A stretch of DNA of 64,000 bases from contig NADL03000026.1 in NCBI GenBank assembly GCA_002205965.3, positions 558,001 to 622,000 on the forward strand, given 5' to 3'. How positions within the stretch are numbered: the stretch's first letter is position 1; each line of letters begins with the position of its first letter. Below, one piece after another: positions 54,962 through 64,000 of the stretch. Position numbers and translations under genes: made by a program. Source of the DNA: Kappaphycus alvarezii (lineage: Eukaryota; Rhodophyta; Florideophyceae; Gigartinales; Solieriaceae). The notes beneath the pieces are model-generated. The model worked only from the letters and a program-made list of their open reading frames with translations. It was not told the DNA's origin and did no database searches.

Positions 54962-55251
54962 TTGTCGTGTTTTCCGCCTCTACTGATTGCGGTTGTCAGA
55001 CTGTATGATCAACCTTACAGGTCAACGTAAATGGTAGGGCAAGTTGGTTAATAGCGGGATAAATTTTATTAGATGAGAAAGGTAGGCGCTGTGGTGTGGA
55101 CGGTGATACGGATTTTGCGGAATCGGACGTAACGAAACTTATCTCTCTTCTGCACCAGTGACGGCAGAGGAAGTGAGCTCGTAGATACTCAAGGTGCAAT
55201 GATGCGGATCATTGCGCGGAGGCCCAGTGTGAAATGGCATTACACTGTAGT
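54962..55251 (-). repeat. copia-3 5' LTR (right copy)
   Basis: Partner of 42769-43060, same orientation, with the landmarks named there. Confidence 0.72.
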
Positions 55252-55390
55252 AGATAATATTGTTGGATCATCTTGCTACTAAATATTGTAATGCAACAAC
55301 AACAATAGCCTTGCTTGGCGGAGTTGAATATGCATGGTACCTATGTAATGGCCCTTCAAGGTGCACAATCACCGGAGAGGCACATTGCCT

Positions 55391-55550
55391 CTTATAATTA
55401 AAAAGCACCCCCCAAAACACAGGTTCATCAGCTATACACGTATAATTTTAACAGTTTGTACCGGATATGAATTCAGCACACTGTTAAACGGTGGAAACCA
55501 AGATAATTTTGTAAATTTCTTGCGGATGTAGTGCAACAAGTATAAAAATG
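55391..55550 (+). repeat. Left terminal inverted repeat
   Basis: Pairs with 57440-57594. Long TIRs (over 100 bp) occur in some Tc1 lineages. Confidence 0.78.
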
Positions 55551-55641
55551 TCATTTTGCGGGCAACTGAAATTATGAAGCACTTTCTCTTAACTCAGCAG
55601 ATCAGGGCCTTCACGGGCTTCTTCGCCACTTTATTCACGAA

Positions 55642-56290
55642 TTAATAATTAGTATCTCCTCCGGAACGCTCTATCACCTCGTTATACCCATTTGTCATTG
55701 AAAAAAGGAGAGAATGAACAACAGAACTGGGCATTTCACTCAAACATTGTTTCACACAATTAATAAACATTTCAACTGACCCTAACTGCCTTTCATTCGC
55801 GTATAGCTTTCGTACTAGCCATCACCAAACATTTTCCATCGGATTCAAGTCCAGAGACCGCGCGGGCCAGCACAATAGACGAATTCCATTCTCCGAAAAT
55901 CACGCCCTCCAATCTTGACTCACATTGATGGGAGCATTATCTTGCTGATAAGTCCAGTCTAATGTCATAAAATTGTCCGCAAAAGAAATTAATTGTTCCT
56001 CCATCACCTTCAGATAGGTCTTCGTTGCTTGTCTTTCATTTAAAACAACCAAATAGGTCTTCTTAAAGCCGTATGGCCCCCCCGAAATATTGCTCCACAC
56101 CACCTTCTGCTTTCTACTAAGAAGCGTTGGGGTGTTGCGTAAATCATGCCACTACGCCTGAAATCCAACGTTACCATCTAAAAAGAAGTGTTTCTCATCG
56201 CTGAACATAAATTTCTTCCACTGCCCATCGTTCCGCGTAACATGATCTCTTTTTGTTAAAGTGGTATCCCGGGGGCTTGGTAACTCGAGA
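55642..56290 (-). pseudogene. Tc1/mariner transposase, DD34E catalytic domain
   Basis: On - from about 56290: KKFMFSDEKHFFLDGNVG (first Asp), WHDLRNTP, VVWSNISGGPYGFKKTYLVV, YQQDNAPINVSQDW (second Asp), a stop, then NGIRLLCWPARSLDLNPMEN and VWxWLVRKLY, ending SGGDTNY and a TAA at 55642-55644. Thirty-four residues separate the second Asp from the Glu of NPMEN, the Tc1 DD34E spacing. The QQDNAP and PDLNPIEN boxes are nearly canonical. The N-terminal DNA-binding part is only weakly visible (KNPRLTAN). Two stops and shifts make it inactive. Confidence 0.82.
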
Positions 56291-57439
56291 TGAACATCCT
56301 ATCGGTTTGCTGTAAGCCTGGGATTTTTCTGCAAGGAAGCGTTGCGTCGCTATTTTTTACATTGCTGGGCGGGTGCATGGATATTTTAGGGTGAACAGTA
56401 GGTGTACAAGCGAGATCACTGTAAGATTTCCGGAATTACGGTGAGTACCTCCTGGCTTTGTCACCAAAACGGGTATGTTACGCAATCTCCCGAATGGCGA
56501 CGGAGACTATGTGGCTCAGAGGTGCTCGCACCTCATCTCGCCATGTGCTCTCCCTTTTGGTTTGCTTAGATACATTATTGGGTAGTTGGGCCTTTTACAA
56601 TAGTTAGATAGGATAGTGTCTGCTTACCTATTTAGGATAGCAACAACATTTTGGGACAGTAAAGCTAAACACGCCTTGGCCCCAATAATACTTTCGACAA
56701 GCCGCCGGCACCTCCCTGGTTCCCCTTTACAGCCAGTCTGTTACCGACCATTGAAACCGCAACCCTGTGCTTCCCGGCATCTCTAATTCCCTTTCAGTTA
56801 TTCCGCCCCGATAGTTGTATCGCTTTACCACACTTTTGTTGCTACTGACGAACCTAACGGATTTTATCCTACACTATTGCCCACTTCAGACGATTTTTTA
56901 TGGGTTTGACTTAACGGGGGGCCTTCTACGACTTGCAAAAGCCCATGTGGGGATCTTCAGCCATAATTTCTCGCGTACGCGACACATTGACAGGTAGCCC
57001 ACATGGTGCAAGGACCGGGCATTTTCCACCCCTTTCCGTGCCTCTCGGAAGAGACTACGCCTATCCTTCTTTTTTGAGGGGCGGCCCAGGTGGGGCTTTC
57101 TTGCTTTCCTGTTGGATCTTTGAGGAATGTTTGGACAGCGGCTCGGCTGCGTTCAATATCACTTGCAATTTTAGCATCATATTTTCCTTCCCGGTGAAGT
57201 GCCAGTTTTTTTCCCTCTTAATGTCGGTAAGGGCATTTCTGCGCAGTATTATTGTGTGTAGAAGTGGTTGAGGACGAGAAAAATACGGTGCGAGGGAATT
57301 GGATGCATTAATATGCAGGGAAAGGTTACTAAAATTCTCTTTCATTGAAATGCTTTATAATTATAATTGCTCTAAAATTGACCTTTTGCACTTTTGCGCT
57401 ACATTTTCAAGGGGTAGTTTTTGGTAATTTACTATTTGG

Positions 57440-57594
57440 AAAGTAATTTCATTTCTACAGTTGCACTCAATGTACAAAATCCCCAGATTTTCCACCGTTT
57501 AATAGTGCGCTGAATTCATATCTGGTACTACTTTTTAAAATATACGTTTATAGCTGATGGACCAGTATTCTGAGGGGTGCTTTACAATTATAGC
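57440..57594 (-). repeat. Right terminal inverted repeat
   Basis: Reverse complement match to the left TIR at 55391-55550, outer end at about 57592. Confidence 0.78.
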
Positions 57595-57830
57595 CGGCAG
57601 TTTAGGTATCATATCCCTATTTCCAGATTTTTCTTGCACATTATACTGTACATAAACTTCTAATAGCCTTAACTTATGTTTACGTTTGTTCAAATCTAAA
57701 TATGAGGCCATTTAGATGTCCTTTGAGACTCTTTGCATGTGTCCACGAAGTTGGAAGGGAAATTTACCACCCTTTCAGCGGCAGTTGTATTGAAAAATTC
57801 TTTCCTGGGGGATGGGCCAAAAAACGCCTA

Positions 57831-57850
57831 TTGCACAGTATACTGTGCAA
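57831..57850. repeat. Perfect 20-bp palindrome, left terminus
   Basis: TTGCACAGTATACTGTGCAA is its own reverse complement. A related word, TTGCACATTATACTGTACAT, lies at 57633-57652, and another at 61935-61954. It is a possible terminal repeat of the transposon to its right. Confidence 0.6.
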
Positions 57851-58229
57851 TGGATCTACTTCAGGTTTAATGAAACTAGTGCTAACTGTCTAAGAACTCC
57901 TCGGTTTCTTGCGATCTGACCTTTCAACACTGCTACTCTGCTCCGTTCCCCCTTCCTCTTTCGCTTTGAGGCAGATCCTGTCCCAATCTGAGGCTCGGAG
58001 GCCACCTGACTGCGGGAGTTTCCTTCCTTTTCTGAACTTCCTTCCTTAACTACTACAGCTGACTTCATCCTCCGTCTGTTCCTAGATGCAGGGGATCCGA
58101 CTTCTTTTTCAGCATGATTATCACCGAAGATTTCCTTTTGGCTCTCCTTCCGACTGCTTCCCTCTCCAAGAACAGCTTTTAGGGCTTGTGAGGACCCTTA
58201 TTGCCACTCTTGCTATTCCTCCTGCTACA

Positions 58230-61200
58230 ATTAGACTTTTAGGTCCCCCAGAACAATTTCGGTGCTCAAGAACTTTGCTTTCATCCCATACATTAAAGCA
58301 ACTGTTGAAGAGCCCATCGTACGTTCTGACACACAAGGTGGCAGAAAAATTTTGCAACTAAAAGAAGACCTATGTCCTGACCAGACATGTCTGTTTTGAC
58401 CATAGAGAACACAGAAAAAAAGGCTCCTCTCTTGAACAGGAGAGTGTCCAGTGACCGTAAACCGCAGTTTGATTCCATCAATACTGTTTAACCACATCAG
58501 ACGCTTTCTCTTTTGCCCTTTTTCCACCTTCGTTAGCCTTTTACTTCTCTTCTATCAACCGAGCCTCCAGCAACTTCCAAATTTTTTCTTCAAGTAGAGA
58601 AGCCGCATGTGTTAGCAGCCACCGGCGGCATCCTCAATGAAATCGCCCATAGTCTGGACCTTATTCAAATTGTTGCGATATATATCCAGGGACACCAAAG
58701 ATTCATCGGTACCGAGCAATTCTTGACGTTGGAAGATCCTGCATCCGTCAAAAGCATTAACTGATAGAGTCTTTATCACCTGCGAGACAATGTTTTGTTC
58801 CCATTTGTAGTGTGTTGAAGGTACTCCCATCCAGCTCTAAACTGTATTGCCCCATCGACTCCGCCTTTTTTCGAATAAAAAGACTTTGATGCATACTTGA
58901 TTATTTTAAAGGACGAAGCTACCATTTTCTTCACATAATCATTCACAGTCTTCAAGAACCGCAGTCTTGTTTTAAACCCATTTTAAAGTCAGCAATGGAT
59001 TTGGTGGACTGGTGTGCCCAACCTAACACATGGGAGACAACGTTTCAAGAATTTTCAAACACTTTCTTCTTACAACATTGGGTAATATGATCAGTACGGA
59101 ATAAAAAAATACCCGTTTCTGCGGCGGCCACATACATCGCATACCCAGAATTCACCTCTCAAATTGATGAAGCAACTGACTTCTGTGCTCGCTTGGAATA
59201 AACTTTTTAAAGCACTCATCACCAACCGTGCACTTCTTTAAATCAGGAGTGGCCAAATTAATGTCCTTTCCAAGTCTTGTAACAGCCACTGTAGTCTTGA
59301 TCTCCAATGCAGCGATTTGAACCGTATTGCGATCAGTAGTTATCACAGCATCACTCTCAGCCACCCTTCAAAACATTCACATCGAGGATTAGCACCCCAT
59401 CCGGGGAACAAGCCAAGTATGTTTTATCCTTTATGCCCAAAATTTCCACTGAAAAGACATCTATGACATTCTTTTGACTCTCAACCGCTCTCAAACAGCA
59501 TCCTTATTAATTTTACCTCTCATAATAGCCTCAGTAGACATCTTGTACTAAACAAAATTTTTGGGAAGAGGTCAAACAACTCTTCGTTTGTCTTTTCCTA
59601 AACACTCTGCGGGTTTCCAATATCTAGAAGCTCCCTTATAAGAAAATTGCTTGTCAAAACCACTCCTTCATTAGTCCCTGTCACTCGTAATTGTCTTAAA
59701 ACACCTTTGTCGCGCAGTTCAATATCAGACATTTATCCCTCAGATGATCCTCAACGTTCCTATTCAGCTCAGTGGGTTCTTTCTTTCCTTCAACAAACAG
59801 AGCCCCTTCCAAGTTTACATTGATCTTAGGCACTGCAGCCCAGCAAGATAGATTATCCCTTACACTTTGCGGAACACAGTACATAAACCGCAAGACTTTA
59901 GAAAAGCATTGATTGCCACAATCACGCACTGCAAAATTCCATGATCTTCCGCTCACCCACTATCTTCCTAGCTTCCCCCATCACCATAGTCACCACGAAT
60001 ACATCAGGACCTGTAGATTGGTTATCGTCAGTAACAAATCCTGCTTCTGTCCAAATCAACATCAAAAGTTATCAACTCTGTCTCTACCTCATTTTCCCCT
60101 CCATTGTCATGCATCACATCTACATCTGTGTCATTAGGTCCTGCAGTCGGCCGTGTATGCTCTTTCAAATTATCGTCACTTTCAACAAAGTGACGATAAT
60201 TTGAAAGAGCATACATAATATCCTCTCGGTTGGGTTGAGATAAGAAGCGGCAACAAAACTGTTTGCCTTTAAACCTTTTAACCTCGTCAGGCATAACAAA
60301 TACAGACCCAATACCAAACTCAGCTAACATAGCTATGAAGGCTTCCTTGCCTTAACTACGATCAGCTGTAACAATCATCCCATTTAAGGCCTCCTCGCCA
60401 CGTCCTTCAAGTATAATTTTTAGTAGCTTCCTTATATTCTCGACGTTTGTTTCACTTCTTCCCTAAAGAGTGACATAAATGTTATTCTGAAGAATGCACA
60501 TGCGAAGTCATCAGTAGTATGCCCTTCAACGTCAACCTTACGGGAACTTATCATCTTCACATGATTATCTGCAGCACTTGTACCATAAAGGTCATCATCC
60601 ATAGTCGCTGATAGATCAAGTGGAGTAAAGAACACTATTTCGAAACGCCAAGCCTCAAATTCAGATAACTGCCTAGTTAAATCACGTTGTGTATTACATG
60701 AGCTGGCATTCTCCACCCCTCTTCCAGTCGCTGAAAAAGCGAGTACATGATATGCAATAAAACAGATCCTTTCCAGGGAAGATCCACGAATCCTGATTTT
60801 CTAAAATGTTGAAGGGTCCTTTCATGTCTACGATTCGACGAGTGTGAGTAGATCATGACGGCAACTTATCGATACATATCTGCCAGCGTGAAAGGAGCAA
60901 CATCTTTCTTCTTCAGCTTGATAAACCCATTGATCCATTCCACTAACCTTTGAAGCAACTCATTCATCAATAAAACCATGGAACCACCCCTTTTTGGTGC
61001 GATCTCTCTAATCTCACATTCCAAATGCATCTTACTCTCAGCTGAACGAAAAAAAACTTGCTCTACTCTGTACAGCTTGCGTAGCAAAGTCCTTCTCCAT
61101 CATGATATCGGCATTTTTATCTTCAATTGCCCAACTTGTACTTGGATCATCTCCAGATCTTGCACCTGATCGCCTGCCAATTCCACATCCCCGACTTCCC

Positions 61201-61360
61201 TTCCTCTCCAATGCGCCCCTCTTCCTGTTAAACCGGAACCTCTTCCTCTTCTAGAGGTAACGCTTGCACGTCTTCCTCCCCTTGACCCAATACCACCTCT
61301 GCCTCTACCACCCCTAAGGCCACCTAAAACTGCCCCCCACTTGTGATTCGATAGAAACAA
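58230..61360 (-). pseudogene. DDE transposase, possibly piggyBac-like, decayed
   Basis: From the N-terminus (high coordinates): a Gly/Arg-rich segment (RGGRGRGGIGSRGG, 61100-61360); EIREIAPKRGGSMVLLMNEL with LQRLVEWINGFIKLKKKDVA and PFTLADMYR; MDDDLYGTSAADNHVKMISS with RKVDVEGHTTDDFACAFFRI; TADRS, a TAA, GKEAFIAMLAEFGIGSVFVM (60330-60365); CVPQSVRDNLSCW; and a C-terminal Cys motif CKNF-like, LCVRTYDGLFNSCFNVWDES (58270-58357). The VTADR-x-x-G and LY-G-T motifs suggest an RNase H-fold DDE enzyme, and the terminal C-x-x-C...LC-V...CF resembles the piggyBac zinc ribbon. Stops and shifts are frequent. The family name is tentative and transposase identity fairly likely. Confidence 0.5.
60154..60215. 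repeat. Perfect 29-bp inverted repeat with 4-base loop
   Basis: Arms at 60154-60182 and 60187-60215 are exact reverse complements around CAAC. It lies in the transposase frame, whose right arm encodes YALSNYRHF. The left arm is an inverted copy. Confidence 0.9.
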
Positions 61361-61804
61361 CCCCTGAACTCTTCTTATCTTGACCCACTACTGCTTGAAG
61401 CTGCGGCGCTAAAGATGTTGAAGCAGGTCCTGATTGCACGCCGCCCCCTGTATGTGATATACCTTCGCTATCTGAGGGATTTGTTGGTTGAAAAACATCG
61501 TCACCTGTTATCGGCTTCTGACGAGGGTTGTGAATACATCCTCTGCTCCGAAAGGAGCTTGACGGCGATTGGAGAGCGTCGGTTTGAAGGGGATGCTGAT
61601 GTGCTCACAAGAGCTCGTATAGGAGATTGTATCCCATGTGGGGGGGCTGCAGCAGATAAAATTTGGCTGGGACTCGTTTGCTGTCCAAGTGGAGGAGTTG
61701 GAGAGGGTTGGGACCTTGTAAACGTTCTGGAAGGGGCACCAACATGACGAATGTAGTGGTCGTGTGAGCTGGTGATGAAAACAATGACTGCTCAGCTGGA
61801 AGCT

Positions 61805-61905
61805 GAGGGATTCAGGATTTGAACATTGGCTCAACGCAGGTCTCTCTCTGGATCTAGAAATGGATCACAGATCCTTGATCCACTACACCGCTACAACGCT
61901 CTGAC
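61805..61905 (-). other. tRNA-derived-like sequence
   Basis: On -, TAGCGGTGTAGTGGATCA resembles an A box and ATGTTCAAATCC matches the B-box consensus, about 55 bases apart. Between them GGATC/GATCC words can form alternative hairpins. No acceptor stem is evident, so if real it is a SINE head or tRNA relic. Confidence 0.25.
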
Positions 61906-61934
61906 TTATTAAGTAGGCTTAGTTTAGGCCTCTG

Positions 61935-61954
61935 TTGCACGGTATACTGTACAT
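61935..61954. repeat. Imperfect palindrome, right terminus
   Basis: TTGCACGGTATACTGTACAT, related to 57831-57850 and 57633-57652. Confidence 0.55.
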
Positions 61955-62401
61955 TGGGATTATTCAGTCAAAATGGGAAAATTGTCAATAGGGTGCAAAA
62001 AAATGATTAAGGATATTGTACTGTAAGCGCATTTCCTTACAGAATAACGTCCTATACGAGCCAAGTATTAACCAGTCTAATCGCCTTTTGTGTGCGGTTG
62101 AGCGAAAGCCACATTAGCAGTGTCATGAATGGTCGAGCTGCTGTGTTGGGGCAGGCTCTCATCAGCTCAGTAGGCTTGCGGCATAGTTTAGAGGGGTCAT
62201 GCGATGACAGGCTTTCATTCGTGGAGCAAACAACCGTCTCCTCGGACAAAACATTGTGGGAGTCGAAAGTGCTGGACTAGAAATGGAAGAGCGGATCTCA
62301 TTGGGACTATCGGCAGGGTTAGGTTCACGACACAATAAGATATGGGCCTTGTCTCGGATCCTGTGCCTGTAAGTGCAGTCCTCTGCACCGCCGCTCCATT
62401 T
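61955..62401. other. Intergenic, no gene recognised
   Basis: Short frames on both strands (62052-62249 -, 62092-62280 +) are mutual shadows without motif. Confidence 0.4.
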
Positions 62402-62711
62402 GTGAAGCCTTCGCGCGCATGTTAATGCTGAAGGGCGATACGAAGGTTATTTTGCTGGCGCAGGAGCCAGGGTTCCGAGTGTTGGTAAGGCCGTACCGGG
62501 ACGTCCTGAGGCCGGATTTTGGAACCCGGGAAGAGCAGAGGGTCTCGAGTACATAGTCGCCGGCAATTTGCTAGGCGGTACAGTACCCAGAAAGGGTAAC
62601 AATGTACCGGCGCAACTGCCTCTGTCGGTGCCCACCTATCCGTCATCCCCGGGATCTACATTGACGCTTGATGCGCCATTCTACGCTGGCATGTCGACCT
62701 ACCCTACATGA
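62402..62711 (+). other. Coding-like GC-rich frame of unknown identity
   Basis: One frame stays open for about 104 codons with no ATG near its start, beginning after a TGA. It includes AEGRYEGYFAGAGARVPSVG, GFWNPGRAEGLEYIVAGNLL and VPTYPSSPGSTLTLDAPFYA, and stops after MSTYPT at about 62712. Codon use (third-position G/C) looks coding. It may be an exon or the end of a gag-like protein. No family recognised. Confidence 0.35.
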
Positions 62712-63390
62712 AGACTCCGCCTTTCCGCTCCGCTGCCATTATTCCAGCGCCATAATATATTCCATCCGGCAATCACGAGTCGACATCAATTCGGGATTTG
62801 GGACAGTGAACCCTGAACCGGTGCATTACAATTTGAGTCATCTAATCAGACATGAATTCAAGGCCGCTGGTCCAGCCTGTAAGGGGTGCTCTTCTTGATT
62901 AGAAACGGCCATCGTCCTTCCATTGTCCTCAGTCGAACACCCCCACCTCCCCGGCTTTCTGCCCGACTAACCCGAAGCGTAAGAAACTGCGGCCCGGTTG
63001 CCGCTTTCCCTCGCCCAAAGTCGATAAGCTGCATCTTCCCGCTGGTGCTGCTGTGATTGCGAACGGCGCTCAGGCAGGCCCCCATCGGACTGTCGGTGAT
63101 TCAATTTTGTCGCCTGCTATTGCTAGCCCGTTCACCCATGTACAGCAGTATTTGTCGGCCTTTCTTTTGGCCTGCTTTGTGCTCCCTGTCTGCGCTTGCA
63201 GCGGATTCTAGAAGCTTTCGCAGAATGCATGGCATTCATGTGCGTGCGTGTGGTAATACACCTCTAAGCAGCTTATGGAACAAAGCATGTGCTACACTCC
63301 TGGCAAATGTCGCAACAGAGGTCCTTCCCCCGCACGTGAACCTCGTGCCATATCTTGTGGATAAGGGCCTCAAACTCTCCAAACCCTAAA
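62712..63390. other. GC-rich sequence with several open frames
   Basis: A + frame at 62950-63190 reads CRFPSPKVDKLHLPAGAAVI and ASPFTHVQQYLSAF, and another + frame at 63057-63389 ends NVATEVLPPHVNLVPYLVDK. These could be parts of the same unknown gene as 62402-62711 with shifts. Nothing was identified. Confidence 0.3.
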
Positions 63391-64000
63391 ATTGGACGCC
63401 TACCCTTGATTTAGCACAGCGGCCCACCCCGTAATTGAATGAATAATACGTGTTGTACAGTGTACAAGTCCGATACAGTACTCAAGCCAGACAGTAAACC
63501 CTCGTAATGGAACCTAATTTAAATCTTACAGTATGAGCTGATGTAAGTAAGTCACGAACGGAGATTGTACTAATTTAATGCACAGTTCAAAACAGTAATC
63601 AAGATATTTTCCTGAAGAAAACGAATACAGTACTTGGATTATACGTTTAAATTTCGAACTGTGATGAAAGCCTCGAGAATACAGCGATATTTGAACGACC
63701 GTGTCTTCGGTAGTGTGAAGTGATAACCCTCGTGGAGTTACCAGTTTTGGCGAATTATTTTGCTTTGTCGAAATGACTTGCTAAGAAACTTTCTGGCGGT
63801 AACGGCATCTCTGCGGTTGCAGATCGTCACCAATCATGTTTGATCGCAAAGTAGTCATACATGAAAAGGAACGTCATTCAACCATTATTATGGCGAAATA
63901 CGGCTTCAGACAACCCCACAAATACCCTTTACAACTTTAAATAGACACGGAGAGCTTTATGTTTGAGATTTAAAGCTTAAGTACGGTATTGGGTCGAAGG
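63391..64000. other. Intergenic with TACAGTA words
   Basis: No gene. Several GTACAGTG/TACAGTA/ATACAGTA words at 63455-63640. Confidence 0.45.

Larger units (their letters stand above)
42769..55251 (-). mobile_element. Ty1/copia retrotransposon copia-3, carrying a nested gypsy element
   Basis: The element lies on - between LTR-like direct repeats of about 290 bp at 42769-43060 and 54962-55251. From the 5' side (high coordinates) it holds a 5' leader with a 168-codon frame, gag (53059-53949), protease (split by the gypsy insertion), integrase (45960-46890), reverse transcriptase with YVDD, and RNase H (to 44474). About 1.3 kb follows before the 3' LTR, with a + strand open frame. Without the 5.27-kb gypsy insert it is about 7.2 kb, long for a copia. 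LTR divergence is high (I estimate 25-30 percent by eye), so it is old. Confidence 0.78.
55391..57594 (-). mobile_element. Tc1-like DNA transposon with long terminal inverted repeats
   Basis: An inverted repeat of about 150-160 bp bounds 2.2 kb. Left TIR 55391-55550 and right TIR about 57440-57594 share, in inverted orientation, AAAGCACCCC, CATCAGCTATA, GATATGAATTCAGC and TTAAACGGTGGAAA. The outermost alignable base is next to TATAATT, compatible with TA target duplication. A Tc1-type transposase lies within on -. TIRs differ at many positions, so the copy is old. Confidence 0.82.
57831..61954 (-). mobile_element. piggyBac-like DNA transposon relic with palindromic ends
   Basis: A decayed transposase fills 58.2-61.4 kb on -. 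The flanking words at 57831-57850 and 61935-61954 are alike at 16 of 20 positions when the right one is inverted. Because the word is nearly self-complementary, orientation cannot be proved. No TTAA duplication, the piggyBac hallmark, is seen at these ends, so either the family differs or the true ends lie elsewhere. Confidence 0.45.

Noticed and set aside
1-64000. CRISPR array, bacterial operon or phage
   Set aside because: No spaced direct repeats, no ribosome-binding-site-led gene clusters, and introns and eukaryotic transposons throughout.

Overview
This looks like a transposon-rich window of a eukaryotic nuclear genome. Nothing in it resembles prokaryotic or viral gene organisation. It holds relics of DIRS-like (tyrosine-recombinase) retrotransposons, Ty1/copia and Ty3/gypsy chromodomain elements, a LINE-type reverse transcriptase, Tc1-like and piggyBac-like DNA transposons, and three host genes. 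The host loci are an ornithine decarboxylase relic, a mitochondrial carrier with one good GT-AG intron and one weaker candidate, and an intact Mediator subunit 21. This repertoire suits an alga (a red alga is a guess) or a protist or early-diverging fungus. I cannot fix the lineage from sequence alone.

Layout. 1-6.0 kb: two decayed DIRS-like copies, both on +. 7.2-8.0 kb: a Tc1-like relic (-). 9.2-14.5 kb: a + strand copia element (copia-1, 9508-13713, two LTRs, 5-bp target duplication GTTCT) inserted into an older - strand copia (copia-2). 14.6-18.5 kb: GC-rich sequence, a tRNA-Met-like stretch and a frameshifted LINE reverse transcriptase. 20.9-25.3 kb: the host-gene island. 25.9-26.4 kb: foldback sequences. 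27.0-27.5 kb: a copia RNase H fragment. 27.5-42.4 kb: an AT-rich block without recognisable transposons, holding a few exon-like islands. 42.8-55.25 kb: a large - strand copia (copia-3) with about 290-bp LTRs, split in its protease by a nearly complete Ty3/gypsy chromodomain element (47228-52500). 55.4-57.6 kb: a Tc1-like element with about 150-bp inverted repeats. 57.8-61.95 kb: a piggyBac-like relic between similar palindromic termini. 62.4-63.4 kb: GC-rich coding-like sequence of unknown nature.

The elements record a history. In two places a younger LTR element can be removed on paper, leaving one copy of the target duplication, and the older element's reading frame closes across the junction. 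Nearly all open frames are broken by stops or one-base shifts. MED21 is a clear exception. Differences between the gypsy LTRs are mostly homopolymer-length changes, so part of the frameshifting could be consensus error. The copia-1 LTRs instead differ mainly by transitions, several at CpG sites.

The most unusual signals are: a + strand open frame between RNase H and the 3' LTR of copia-3, antisense to the element; two near-perfect or perfect 25-29 bp inverted repeats with 4-7 base loops inside transposon coding sequence; palindromic termini on the piggyBac-like element; and possible spliced exons, one chromodomain-like, in the AT-rich block. Coordinates of decayed features are approximate unless a motif position is given. 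All identifications come from reading motifs, not from searches.
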